A DNA stretch of 64,000 nucleotides from positions 1 to 64,000 of the forward strand of contig WSXY01000002.1 in assembly GCA_009773565.1 (NCBI GenBank), in the 5' to 3' direction. Under the pieces are notes generated by a model, which saw only the letters and a list, made by a program, of their open reading frames with translations, was not told the DNA's origin and searched no databases. A program made the position numbers and the translations under genes. Positions 17,471 through 26,205 of the stretch are shown one piece after another; position 1 is the first letter of the stretch; every line of letters begins with the position of its first letter. This DNA is from Actinomycetota bacterium. GTDB lineage: Bacteria > Actinomycetota > Coriobacteriia > Anaerosomatales > Anaerosomataceae.

Positions 17471-18439
17471 GTGCACGTTTCGATCATCATCCCTGCGCTC
17501 AACGAGGCCGAGCGTCTGTCGGTGCTTCTTCTAGCTCTCAGCGAGCAGTCGGTTCCTGCACTCGAGATCATCGTGGCCGATGCCGGCTCGACCGATGACA
17601 CCCGCGCGATTGCGGACGCGGCCGGTTGCGTAGTCGTCGACGGCGGTATGCCGGGAGTTGGCCGCAACGCGGGTGCCGCCGTAGCCACCGGCGAACTCCT
17701 CCTCTTCCTCGATGCGGACGTCCGGCCCGAGCCCGACTTCCTGGCAGCAGCGACCGATGAGTTCGAACGATCCGGTTGTGTTGTCGCCACGTGCCTTATG
17801 GCGCCGCTCGAGGAAAGCGCGCTCAACACATTTCTCGCCGAGAGCGCCAACCTGTACCTCCAGGTGATGCGGCCCATCTCGCCGCACGCACCAGGCTCGT
17901 GCGTGCTGTGCTTGCGGTCGGTTCACGAGGCAATCGGCGGATTCGACGAGTCGCTTCTGCTCGCCGAGGATCACGATTACGTCCAGCGGGCGTCTGCCCG
18001 GGGCGGCTTCGCGGTCCTGACGGGTGTGTCGATGCCGACCTCGATGCGCCGTTTCGAGTCAGAAGGGCTCATCGCGCTCTCACTCAAGTACCTGTGGTCG
18101 GAGATGCACGCCATCACCGGCCGCCCGATTCGCGAGATTCCATTCGAGTACGAGTTCGGCGCGCATGCCCTGCCCGGGGCCGCGGACCCGCCATCACGTT
18201 TCGCGGAGGAGATTGCGCGCCTGCGCGCGCAACTACCTGACATCGGCGATCCCTTCGAGCATCTGAGCGCGCGTGCGCGGGAGTTCTTCGAAGACCTCGT
18301 CGAACGCAGCGATGCACGTGCGATGAGGCTACGGATCCGCGAGCTTCTCGACGCGTCGGATATCGCTGAGCTTGAGCGCTATCTGAGGAACCGCCTCCGC
18401 ATGTTCAAGACGAGTTATCGCCGGCGTGACGAGCGCTAA
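17471..18439 (+). CDS. Family 2 glycosyltransferase
   Basis: The 322-residue GT-A fold enzyme begins VSIIIPALNEAERL, with nucleotide-sugar motifs VADAGSTDDT and LFLDADVRP (DxD). EDHDYVQRA probably includes the catalytic base region. It is predicted cytoplasmic, with a basic C-terminal tail. It would transfer a sugar from a nucleotide donor to a lipid or polysaccharide acceptor. The GTG start is 32 bases after the PIN stop. The substrate cannot be read. Confidence 0.88.
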   Translation: MHVSIIIPALNEAERLSVLLLALSEQSVPALEIIVADAGSTDDTRAIADAAGCVVVDGGMPGVGRNAGAAVATGELLLFLDADVRPEPDFLAAATDEFERSGCVVATCLMAPLEESALNTFLAESANLYLQVMRPISPHAPGSCVLCLRSVHEAIGGFDESLLLAEDHDYVQRASARGGFAVLTGVSMPTSMRRFESEGLIALSLKYLWSEMHAITGRPIREIPFEYEFGAHALPGAADPPSRFAEEIARLRAQLPDIGDPFEHLSARAREFFEDLVERSDARAMRLRIRELLDASDIAELERYLRNRLRMFKTSYRRRDER

Positions 18440-18613
18440 CAGACGGCACGACCCACCCCGGTGCACAGTTCGATTCGCTATTCTCCGAGAAACGTGCCAT
18501 ACTCCCCTCAGACGGGTCAAAGAGACTCGGAGGATTGCGACGTGAGATGCCGCATTTCTAGCGGTAGTTCGCGTCGTTTGGTTTTGCCCCGCGGGGCGAG
18601 AGGACGGTTTCAA
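18440..18613 (+). promoter_or_regulatory. Long leader of the cold-shock gene
   Basis: No ORF is convincing in these 174 bases. CATACT at 18498-18503 may be a -10, giving an untranslated leader of about 100 bases. It contains CCGC-atttcta-GCGG and CCCCGCGGGG hairpins, the latter close to the ribosome-binding region. Long structured leaders that refold at low temperature are common for csp genes. Confidence 0.45.
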
Positions 18614-18817
18614 ATGGCTGAAGGTACAGTTAAGTGGTTCAACGCTGACAAGGGCTACGGTTTCATCTCTCGTGAGGATGGCGACGATCTGTTCGTCCAC
18701 TTCTCCGAGATCCAGGGCGACGGCTTCAAGACCCTCGACGAGGGCCAGAAGGTTTCGTTTGAGGAGACCACGGGCCAGAACGGCAAGCAGCAGGCGACCA
18801 AGGTCAGCGCCATCTAG
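18614..18817 (+). CDS. Cold-shock protein (CspA family)
   Basis: A 67-residue single CSD protein. The RNA-binding motifs KGYGFIS (RNP1) and LFVHFSEI (RNP2) are intact, and the length is standard. It binds single-stranded RNA and DNA and melts RNA structure in the cytoplasm. In-frame codons upstream extend to 18461, but the family N terminus is [10 protein letters not shown] at 18614. Confidence 0.97.
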   Translation: MAEGTVKWFNADKGYGFISREDGDDLFVHFSEIQGDGFKTLDEGQKVSFEETTGQNGKQQATKVSAI

Positions 18818-18826
18818 TTTCGGCGC

Positions 18827-19364
18827 TTACGGTTTCTGCAGAAGGGCGATCCCATCGGGGTCGCCCTTCATGCGTTTCACGGCAGCCTTCTTGCGGATGA
18901 CGAGGAGCGCAACCGCTGCACCGACGAGAGCGATGCCGATTGCCGCCAGGGCCGCGTAGAGGAACGTATCGGTCTTCGGCGCTGCGAAGAGCAACGTCAT
19001 CACGAAGCCGAGGATGCCGACCGACCCGAATCCGATGCCGGGTCCGCGCCCGAGTCGGGCGCCGGCGAGGAGCAGGATCGCGGAGACGGCCAGACCGAAC
19101 CAGGCGGTGCCGGTCGCCAGCTCGTTGGCAGTAGAGCTTGCGAAGATGGTCTCGGCATACAGGCCGACTCCAATTGCGAGGCAGCCCATGCTCCAGGCCT
19201 CGTTGAGCGGTCGAAGGAATCCGCGCTCGGCTAGCACAAGCCACGCAAGCCCGAGCCAGAAGAAGACCGTGCCTACGGGTTCTGATCGCGTCCGCTTGCT
19301 CCTCGGACAGGATTCCGTCAGCGAGCCATGCGGTGAGGTTCTGCTCGAGTGTCGGTTCGCTCAC
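18827..19364 (-). pseudogene. Frameshifted membrane protein gene (DUF2157-like N terminus)
   Basis: The start is a GTG at 19364 after GGGGGAACCC, giving SEPTLEQNLTAWLADGIL then SEEQADAIR, which looks like the N-terminal helix of DUF2157-type proteins. Just after this, near 19280, the frame must change to reach VGTVFFWLGLAWLVLAERG and a run of about four transmembrane helices ending at 18827. Neither frame alone makes a sensible protein: the first frame continues as arginine-rich nonsense. This is either a decayed gene or a sequencing or assembly error. Confidence 0.7.
18842..18868. terminator. Bidirectional hairpin between convergent genes
   Basis: AAGGGCGATCCC/GGGGTCGCCCTT forms a 12-bp stem (one T-G pair) with a 3-base loop, 24 bases after the csp stop. 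It lies inside the 3' end of the opposite, frameshifted gene. Confidence 0.45.
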
Positions 19365-19511
19365 GGCGGGTTCCCCCAGAATCCCGGGCGCCACAATGCG
19401 CCTCCGTCTTGAGAGTACGGCAACCCGACTCGCGGGCACACACAAGAAAGTGGGGTTTTGGCCCGCTCGTCGCTGATACACTCATAGCCACAACCGACCA
19501 AGGAGGCCGCT

Positions 19512-19700
19512 ATGCCGATTGTTCACATCCACATGTTCGAGGGCCGGAGTGTCGACCAGAAGCGCGAACTCGTGCGAACCGTCACCGACGCGATCGTGAA
19601 CTCCGTTGCAACCGCGCCCGAGAACGTCCACATCGTCATCCACGATATGGCGAAGCACGACTATGGCGATGCCGGGAAGCTCGGCTGCGACGCTCAATAG
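19512..19700 (+). CDS. 4-oxalocrotonate tautomerase family protein
   Basis: The 62-residue protein starts MPIVHIHMFEGR, giving the catalytic Pro1 after Met removal, and has the helix DQKRELVRTVTDAIV. The length is typical of the small tautomerases, which assemble as hexamers and tautomerise enol-keto acids. AAGGAGG lies before the ATG. The natural substrate is unknown. It is followed 24 bases later by the M20 peptidase gene. Confidence 0.92.
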   Translation: MPIVHIHMFEGRSVDQKRELVRTVTDAIVNSVATAPENVHIVIHDMAKHDYGDAGKLGCDAQ

Positions 19701-19724
19701 CCCGAGATTCTACGAGGAGAGTCC

Positions 19725-21071
19725 ATGCCTGCTTCCGATAACGTGCGCGCCGCAATCCACGATGGCATGCCGAGACTGATTGACGACCTGCGGGCGCTTG
19801 TTGCAATCCCGTCAATCGCGTTCCCTGGTTTTGATGAGGCGCCCGTGCTCGAGGCGGCCGAGTTGACCGCGATGCTTCTTCTCGAGGCCGGCTGCGTGGT
19901 GCGCATGATCGACCTGCCGGGCGGCCCGCCGGCCATCTTCGGCGAGATTCCTGCGCCGCCCGGTGCGCCGACCGTGCTGCTGTACGCGCACTACGACATT
20001 CAGCCACCCGGCGATGACGCCGACTGGTACTCGCCACCCTTCGAGCTGACCGAGCGCGCGGGCCGCCTCTACGGACGCGGGGCGGCCGACAACAAGGCGG
20101 GCATCTGCATGCACCTTGCGGCGCTTCGTGCCTTCGACGGGAAGCCGCCAGTAGGCATCAAGGTGCTCGTGGAGGGCGAGGAGGAGACCGGGCGCAGCGG
20201 ACTTGAGGAGTATGTGGCCGATCACGCTGACGTCATCGCGGCGGATGTGATCGTGGTCGCGGATATGGGGAACTGGCGGGTCGGTGAGCCGACGCTCATC
20301 ACCTCGCTCCGCGGCGTGGCCGACGCGGTTGTCGAAGTTTCGACACTTGCCGGACCCGTTCACAGCGGTGCGATGGGCGGGCCGGCACCGGATGCGCTTA
20401 TGGCGCTCATTCGGGCGCTGGCCACGCTGCAGCATGATGATGGTAGCGTTGCGCTTGAGGGTCTTGTCTCGAGTGACTGGGCCGGCCTCGACCTTTCGGA
20501 GCACGAATACCGGCAGGACGCGGGCATTCTCGAGGGGGTCGACCTCACCGGCACCGGTACGGTCGGCAGTAGGCTCTGGAGCAAGACGTCGGTGAACGTC
20601 ATCGGAATCGATGTGCCGGATGTCGTCCGTTCTCGCAACGCGCTCGTGCATATGGCCCGCGCGAAGGTGAGCCTGCGTTACCCGCCCCAGCAAGACGGTG
20701 CAGCCGCGCGCGAGGCGCTCGTCAGGCATCTTGAGCGGGCGGTGCCGTGGAATGCACGCGTGACGGTGACGCCGGGTGTGGCCGGACCCGGCTTTGCTAC
20801 CCCCTCCAATGGTCCGGCGGTGGCTTCAGCACGTCTGGCGCTCGAAGAGGCCTACGGCAAGCCGTCGGTCGATAAGGGAAGCGGCGGATCGATTCCGCTC
20901 GTACGAGCGTTCGCCGACGCGCTTCCTGGCGCCGAGGTCATCTTGTGGGGCACCGAGGAGCCTGCATGTGCAATGCACGCGCCCAACGAGAGCGTCGACA
21001 TTGGCGAACTAGAGCGCGCTTCGCTTGCACAAGCGCTGCTGCTCGTGCATCTCGGGAGTGAGTCGGGCTGA
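19725..21071 (+). CDS. M20 family metallopeptidase (dipeptidase-like)
   Basis: This 448-residue enzyme has the two-zinc ligand motifs of the M20 family: YAHYDIQPPGD (His and Asp), YGRGAADNKAG (bridging Asp), EGEEETGRSGLEE (catalytic Glu then ligand Glu), VADMGNW (Asp) and the late MHAPNES (His). An inserted lid domain (residues 190-330) is present. It hydrolyses dipeptides or N-acyl amino acids in the cytoplasm. GAGGAG precedes the start. Confidence 0.94.
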   Translation: MPASDNVRAAIHDGMPRLIDDLRALVAIPSIAFPGFDEAPVLEAAELTAMLLLEAGCVVRMIDLPGGPPAIFGEIPAPPGAPTVLLYAHYDIQPPGDDADWYSPPFELTERAGRLYGRGAADNKAGICMHLAALRAFDGKPPVGIKVLVEGEEETGRSGLEEYVADHADVIAADVIVVADMGNWRVGEPTLITSLRGVADAVVEVSTLAGPVHSGAMGGPAPDALMALIRALATLQHDDGSVALEGLVSSDWAGLDLSEHEYRQDAGILEGVDLTGTGTVGSRLWSKTSVNVIGIDVPDVVRSRNALVHMARAKVSLRYPPQQDGAAAREALVRHLERAVPWNARVTVTPGVAGPGFATPSNGPAVASARLALEEAYGKPSVDKGSGGSIPLVRAFADALPGAEVILWGTEEPACAMHAPNESVDIGELERASLAQALLLVHLGSESG

Positions 21072-21086
21072 GCGAGGCCGGGTACA

Positions 21087-21115
21087 TTGAGGGTTGAAGC
21101 GCACCTGACTATAGG
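21087..21115 (+). promoter_or_regulatory. Promoter of the second CWB2 gene
   Basis: TTGAGG (21087-21092), a 17-base spacer and TATAGG (21110-21115) match a housekeeping promoter, 31 bases before the proposed start. Confidence 0.5.
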
Positions 21116-21145
21116 GCGAACCAGCCGCGCTACGCTGGAGATCGG

Positions 21146-23092
21146 TTGGTGTTTAGCGTGAACGTACGAAGCCAAACGCGAGTCACGGCCATGCTCGCCG
21201 CTGCCGTTGCACTGTCGCTGTTGGTGGCGACGGTGCCGGCTGTGGCCCTCGAAGCGTCGGTCGTCCCACGCAGCCAGGCCCGGCTGCCGCAGTCGATCGT
21301 TCAGCCGCAGCGTCATCTACCAAGTGGTATCCGGACGCTCGCTGCCGACGACGACATCCCGGGTATCCCGCTGCCCGTATCACCCTTCATGGGTTGGCTC
21401 AACACGACCGACGTCAGTGACGTCTACTCGGTCTATCTCGGGGTGGGCGACACGCTTTCTGTGAGTATCACGGGGCCGGCAAACACGTACATGGATGTTG
21501 ATCTCTATCAGCCCGGCTCCACGACCATCTTCAATGCAACTAACGTCATCTACACGACGGACTCAGTCGAGCGGTCGTATGTCTACCCGTTTGGCTTTGA
21601 CTTCAAGGTTGATCCCTCGCAGGGCTATTCGCCGGGCACCTACTACCTTGATGCCTGGTTCGGCGCAGGAGGCGGCGCGTACACGGTCACCTGGCGAATC
21701 ATCCCGGAAGATGGCGACAACGACATCCCTGATGCGCTCCCGCTCCTTGCATCTCCGCTGGTGGGATGGGCGACCTCCGCGTGGTTGTGGGGATACCCCG
21801 ATACGCGGCCCCCGGACCGGCTTAAATGGAAATCGGCATATCCCGGCACATTGGTCGACGGCTCCGATGTGCGCTCGATTGATCTGGCAGAGGGTGATCA
21901 GCTCATTGCTACGGTCAGCACCACCGACCGCGACCTGGGTATGGAGCTCTTGCTGTATCCACCGCACGCGAGCAACGTCAACACCGACACGTACGTCTAC
22001 TATGACGACGCGCGTGTCGCTTCGACGAACCTCGCCAGCGTCGCAATGCCCGAGTCGCTCAATTTCGTTGTGCCTCCGGGCGGAGCGGGCGGGTACTTCC
22101 TTTCCGCGGAGGCATGGGCTGGTAGTGGTGACTACACGCTGACCTGGAGTACGAACCAGAACGCGGTCGTACGCATGAGCGGTGCCACGCGATATGAGAC
22201 CGGCCAGGCAATCGTTCGGAGCACTTCGCACGAGAGCACGGTCGCGATTCTCGCGAGCGGAGCGGGTTACGCCGATGCGCTGTCCGCGGCGGGGCTCGCC
22301 GGTGCGTACAACGCACCACTATTGCTGACGAGTGCCACCGAGCTCCCTGATGCCGTCTCGGTGCAGCTTGTCGAGATGGGCGTCGAGAAGGTCATCATCG
22401 TTGGCGGAACCGGCGCCGTGAGCGCGGGGGTCGCTACAACGCTTGTTGATGGTGGATTCATCGTTGAACGGCTCGCAGGCGTGAGTCGATACGCGACGTC
22501 AGCGGCGTGCGCGACGGCTGTACACGCGCTTGTGGGCACGACGGATGCGTTTGTTGTGCGCGGTGACAGTTTCGCCGATGCGTTGGCGGTTTCACCCTTT
22601 GCGTACACGCAGAAGGCCCCGGTGTTACTCACGGAACCAGCATCGCTTCCCACCACGATCAGTGCGTTTCTCGAGACCAATGACGTGGTCAATGTCTACA
22701 TCGCGGGTGGCACGGGCGCGGTTTCCTCCGGTGTGGCTTCCGCAATCGACCGCCTCAATGGCGGTGCCACCATGGTCGAAAGAGTTGCCGGTAAGGACCG
22801 CTATGAGACCGCTCGTGATGTAGCAGATTTCGGTGTCGGGAAGGGTTGGAACAGCTACGCGTTCGTTGGCGTGTCGACCGGTGCGAACTTCCCCGACGCG
22901 CTTGCGGGCGGTGTGGCGTGTGGTCGCATGGGTGGCGTGTTGCTACTCACGACTCCTACAACACTTTCGCCGCCGGCTTCGGCCGCCATCGCCGCCAACA
23001 AGGCGACTATCGAGCGAGTGGGAGTGTTTGGTGGTACGGGTGCGCTGAGTCTGGGTGTGTTCGCCGCGATTAGGAACCTGCTGACGTTCTGA
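21146..23092 (+). CDS. Secreted protein with two PPC-like domains and three CWB2 repeats
   Basis: The 648-residue precursor has a signal peptide (to about residue 35), two beta-rich segments of pre-peptidase C-terminal type (DVYSVYLGVGDTL, VRSIDLAEGDQLIAT), then three CWB2 repeats opening RMSGATRYET, RLAGVSRYATS and RVAGKDRYETA, each with GGTGAVS or GGTGALS. Like the 9477-11147 protein, it is predicted to bind the cell wall through the repeats. The start codon is TTG 21146 or GTG 21149 after GGAG. Confidence 0.92.
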   Translation: MVFSVNVRSQTRVTAMLAAAVALSLLVATVPAVALEASVVPRSQARLPQSIVQPQRHLPSGIRTLAADDDIPGIPLPVSPFMGWLNTTDVSDVYSVYLGVGDTLSVSITGPANTYMDVDLYQPGSTTIFNATNVIYTTDSVERSYVYPFGFDFKVDPSQGYSPGTYYLDAWFGAGGGAYTVTWRIIPEDGDNDIPDALPLLASPLVGWATSAWLWGYPDTRPPDRLKWKSAYPGTLVDGSDVRSIDLAEGDQLIATVSTTDRDLGMELLLYPPHASNVNTDTYVYYDDARVASTNLASVAMPESLNFVVPPGGAGGYFLSAEAWAGSGDYTLTWSTNQNAVVRMSGATRYETGQAIVRSTSHESTVAILASGAGYADALSAAGLAGAYNAPLLLTSATELPDAVSVQLVEMGVEKVIIVGGTGAVSAGVATTLVDGGFIVERLAGVSRYATSAACATAVHALVGTTDAFVVRGDSFADALAVSPFAYTQKAPVLLTEPASLPTTISAFLETNDVVNVYIAGGTGAVSSGVASAIDRLNGGATMVERVAGKDRYETARDVADFGVGKGWNSYAFVGVSTGANFPDALAGGVACGRMGGVLLLTTPTTLSPPASAAIAANKATIERVGVFGGTGALSLGVFAAIRNLLTF

Positions 23093-23158
23093 GCACTCAT
23101 CCAGGCAGTCTCGGGAATACCCGTTCTTGGAGCAACACCGACCGCTCGAGAGGAACCC

Positions 23159-25849
23159 GTGAAGCGACGCATCCTGTTCTGGGTAGCACTTGCGGCCGCG
23201 GTCTGGCTTGTCGCGACGCATACCGCCGACATCACACGGCTGTGGCAGGTCATGCGAGGGGGCGACCCGCGCTGGCTCGTCGGTGCGGCACTGCTACAGG
23301 TGGCGTACTACGCCTTCTACATCTGGACGTTCAAGGCGTCATTCGAGGCGGTCGGCATCCAGCGACCGTACGGGGAGCTTGCCCCGGTCGTCCTCGGCAG
23401 TATCTTCGTGAATGTCGTCACACCGACCGGCGGCACGGCGGGCCCGGCACTCGTCGTGGATGACGCGGTTCGCCGCGGGCACTCGCCGGCAGGGTCCGCC
23501 GCCGCGATGGTACTTACGCAGGTGGTCGACTTCGCCTCGTTTGCGGTCATCATGACGGCCGGCTTCATCTACCTGGGCGTCTCCGGACGTCTCAAGGCCT
23601 ACGAGGTCGCCGCCGCCGCAGTGCTCATCGCACTCATCGCACTCTTTGCCGGGGCGCTCGTGCTTGCGTTCGTGCGCCCGTCCGCGTTCGTGCGCGTGCT
23701 CGGGTGGGTCGCGCGTCGCGTGCGCGGTGTGTGGGGCCTCGCGAAGCGCCCGTCACCGCTCGCCGACGACTGGGCCGAGCGAACCGCAGCCGAGTTCACC
23801 GCGTCTGCACGCATGCTTGCCGAGCGCCCGCGGGGGGTCGTGAAGGCGGGTGTCATCGGCGTCGCGGGGTACGGGCTCGACCTGCTCGGGCTCATGGCGG
23901 TGGGCTTCGCCTTTGGCTGGGACAAGCCGGGGTCGCTGCTCGCGGCGTACGCCGTCGGTGTACTCGTGTGGATCGTCTCGATCGTGCCGCAAGGGATCGG
24001 CGTCGTCGAGGGCGCCATCGCGGTCGTCCTCGTCTCGTTTGGCGCGGCGCTCCCGCAGGCGACTGCGATCTCGCTGGTGTTCCGCGGCATGAGCTTCTGG
24101 CTGCCCCTCCTGCTCGGGTTCTTGCTGCTACGCCGGGTGAGCACGTTCCAGCCGGCGCGCCGCTCCGAGGGTGCCGAGACGTTCGCTGTGCGGGCGGCCG
24201 CAGTGATGGCCGCGCTGGTCGGCGTGATCGACGTGCTCTCCGCGGTCACGCCAAGCATCCGCGCGCGTGTGCTGGCGCTCGAGGCGTACCTGCCGGTTCA
24301 CGTTCACTACGGGCATCTCTCGGCGGCGATCGCCGGACTGGGCCTCATCTTCCTTTCGCGTGGTCTGTGGCGCCGCAAGCGGAGTGCGTGGGTACTCGCC
24401 GTGGTTCTGCTCGCCACATCGGTCATAAGCCACCTTGTGAAGGGTCTCGACTACGAGGAGGCGATGATCAGTGGCGCATTCCTGGTGTGGCTGCTCACCG
24501 AGCATGCAGCGTTTCACGCTCGGCCGGACGGACCGTCGCTCATGCAGGGTCTGCGCGTTCTTGCGGCCGCAGCGATAGGTACGGTCGCATACGGCACCGC
24601 CGGATTCTACCTACTGGACCGGCACTACGCCCTGAACTTCGGGTTATGGGCGGCCGTCAGGCAGACTGTCGTGATGTTCACCCAGTTCTACGACCCGGGA
24701 CTCGCGCCGCTGACGCGCTTCGGCAGGTTCTTCGCCGACTCGATCTATATCGTCGGCATCATCGCCTTTGGATACGCGGTCGTCATGCTCCTGCGGCCGG
24801 TGCTGCTCCGCGCGCCGTCGACGCCTGCCGAGCAGGAGCATGCCACCGGCATCGTCGAGCGGTGGGGGTGCTCGTCGCTCGCGGCCATGACGCTGCTGCC
24901 CGACAAGACGTATCACTTCAGCCCCGGCGGCTCGGTAATCGCCTACGCGCTCGAGAACGGCTTCGCGCTCTCGCTTGGCGACCCGATCGGTCCGCCCGGG
25001 GACTTCGGCGCCGCGATCGCCGACTTCAAGGCGGTGTGCAGCCGAAACGGATGGACGCCGATTTTCTACCAGACGCTTCCCGACGACCTCCCGGCGTACG
25101 AGGCCGCCGGCTTCAAGTCGATCAAGGTCGGCCACGAAGCGGTGATCGATCTCACGACGTTTTCGATGGCCGGCGGCGGGTCCCGGAAGAACATGCGCAA
25201 CCGGATCAAACGCCTGGAAGAGGAAGGCTACTCGGCAGTCGTACACGACCCGCCGATCGCTCCCGCTCTTATGCGCGAGCTCAAAGCCGTGAGCGATGGC
25301 TGGCTGACGAGAATGCACGGAACCGAGCAGCGCTACTCGCTCGGCTGGTTCCTGCCCGAGTACATCTCCTCGTGTCCGATCATGACCGTTCATGCGCCCG
25401 ACGGGCGCGTCGTGGCGTTCGCAAACATCCTCAGCGAGTATCAGCGTCCGGAGAGCACGATTGACCTCATGCGCCACCTTCCGGAGGCGCCGAGCGGGAC
25501 GATGGACTTCATGTTCGTTCGGCTGCTCGAGTGGTGTCGGGAGCTGGAGGGCTGTGAGTCCTTCAACCTGGGTTTGAGCCCGCTCGCGGACGTGGGCCGC
25601 GAGACTGGTGATCCGGCAGCCGAGAAGGTCCTGCGGCTTGTCTACGACCACATCGGTCAGTTCTACAACTTCCAGGGCCTCCACTCGTATAAGGAGAAGT
25701 TCGACCCGAGGTGGGAGCCACGGTATCTCGTGTTCCCGAACTCCGCCGATCTGCCCGGCGTGTTCTACGCGCTCGTGAGTGCCGACACCGGCGAAGGGGT
25801 AGTGATGAGCTACCTCAAGAACGCACTACGGAAGCTGCGGACAGCGTAG
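23159..25849 (+). CDS. mprF: MprF-like flippase/aminoacyl-phosphatidylglycerol synthase
   Basis: This 896-residue protein has a long N-terminal membrane part (about a dozen helices, residues 1-540) of the UPF0104 flippase type with VNVVTPTGGTAGPA and IVPQGIGVVEG. A C-terminal DUF2156 GNAT-like domain (about 560-890) has FSPGGSVIAYALENGFALSLGDPIG-like motifs and SRKNMRNRIKRLEEEGY. In MprF the C-terminal domain moves an amino acid from aminoacyl-tRNA to phosphatidylglycerol, and the membrane part flips the lipid, lowering envelope charge and resisting cationic peptides. The GTG start follows GAGGAACCC. Whether lysine or alanine is used cannot be read. Confidence 0.9.
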   Translation: MKRRILFWVALAAAVWLVATHTADITRLWQVMRGGDPRWLVGAALLQVAYYAFYIWTFKASFEAVGIQRPYGELAPVVLGSIFVNVVTPTGGTAGPALVVDDAVRRGHSPAGSAAAMVLTQVVDFASFAVIMTAGFIYLGVSGRLKAYEVAAAAVLIALIALFAGALVLAFVRPSAFVRVLGWVARRVRGVWGLAKRPSPLADDWAERTAAEFTASARMLAERPRGVVKAGVIGVAGYGLDLLGLMAVGFAFGWDKPGSLLAAYAVGVLVWIVSIVPQGIGVVEGAIAVVLVSFGAALPQATAISLVFRGMSFWLPLLLGFLLLRRVSTFQPARRSEGAETFAVRAAAVMAALVGVIDVLSAVTPSIRARVLALEAYLPVHVHYGHLSAAIAGLGLIFLSRGLWRRKRSAWVLAVVLLATSVISHLVKGLDYEEAMISGAFLVWLLTEHAAFHARPDGPSLMQGLRVLAAAAIGTVAYGTAGFYLLDRHYALNFGLWAAVRQTVVMFTQFYDPGLAPLTRFGRFFADSIYIVGIIAFGYAVVMLLRPVLLRAPSTPAEQEHATGIVERWGCSSLAAMTLLPDKTYHFSPGGSVIAYALENGFALSLGDPIGPPGDFGAAIADFKAVCSRNGWTPIFYQTLPDDLPAYEAAGFKSIKVGHEAVIDLTTFSMAGGGSRKNMRNRIKRLEEEGYSAVVHDPPIAPALMRELKAVSDGWLTRMHGTEQRYSLGWFLPEYISSCPIMTVHAPDGRVVAFANILSEYQRPESTIDLMRHLPEAPSGTMDFMFVRLLEWCRELEGCESFNLGLSPLADVGRETGDPAAEKVLRLVYDHIGQFYNFQGLHSYKEKFDPRWEPRYLVFPNSADLPGVFYALVSADTGEGVVMSYLKNALRKLRTA

Positions 25850-25863
25850 CCGCGTCGTGCTTC

Positions 25864-25892
25864 TTGATAAATCCACGTGCGTTCGCTACAGT
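25864..25892 (+). promoter_or_regulatory. Promoter of tRNA-Phe
   Basis: TTGATA (25864-25869), a 17-base spacer and TACAGT (25887-25892), 15 bases before the tRNA 5' end. Confidence 0.65.
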
Positions 25893-25907
25893 CTTTCAGC
25901 ACGACAT

Positions 25908-25983
25908 GGCCAGGTAGCTCAGTTGGTAGAGCAGGGGACTGAAAATTCCCGTGTCGGCGGTTCAAGTCCGTCTCTGGCCACCA
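25908..25983 (+). tRNA. tRNA-Phe (GAA)
   Basis: The acceptor stem GGCCAGG/TCTGGCC has one G-T pair at its base, the anticodon GAA is at 25941-25943 in loop CTGAAAA, the T stem is GGCGG/CCGTC, and CCA is encoded. Everything from the second base of the anticodon stem onward is repeated at 27142-27203, so this tRNA is the left end of an island. Confidence 0.97.
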
Positions 25984-25996
25984 TAGCTAACGCGAA
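25935..25996 (+). repeat. Direct repeat, left copy (attL-like)
   Basis: It covers tRNA-Phe from position 28 to the CCA end plus ATAGCTAACGCGAA. It differs from the right copy at 25973 (T versus G) and 25988 (C versus T). Confidence 0.9.
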
Positions 25997-26023
25997 AGCC
26001 TCACCAGAAACGGTGGGGCTTTC
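25994..26023 (+). terminator. Terminator after tRNA-Phe (island side)
   Basis: GAAAGCCTCACC/GGTGGGGCTTTC is a 12-bp stem (one T-G pair) with loop AGAAAC, followed by TTCT. Confidence 0.7.
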
Positions 26024-26135
26024 TTCTACCCTGACCTGGGAATTTGATATCCCCGTACTACGTCTTCGATTCCGTTCCGAGTGGCCGCTCTTCACTTGAT
26101 GTTGTCTCGGTGGCAAGAGTCCCATTCCTGTGAGC

Positions 26136-26171
26136 ACCACATAATGTGGTAATGTGACCACACATTGTGGT
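26136..26171. promoter_or_regulatory. Tandem palindromic operators
   Basis: ACCACATAATGTGGT (26136-26150) is a perfect 15-bp palindrome. ACCACACATTGTGGT (26157-26171) has the same 6-bp arms. Their centres, 26143 and 26164, are 21 bp apart, two helical turns, so two dimers could bind on one face. They lie 35 bases before the winged-helix gene, which probably binds here and represses itself. Confidence 0.72.
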
Positions 26172-26205
26172 AGTATTACGTCAGTCTAACAGTGAGGTCA
26201 GTGCT

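Noticed and set aside
23704-25464. A 586-codon plus-strand frame inside the mprF gene
   Set aside because: It is arginine-rich, shifted relative to the clear MprF frame, and shows no domain.
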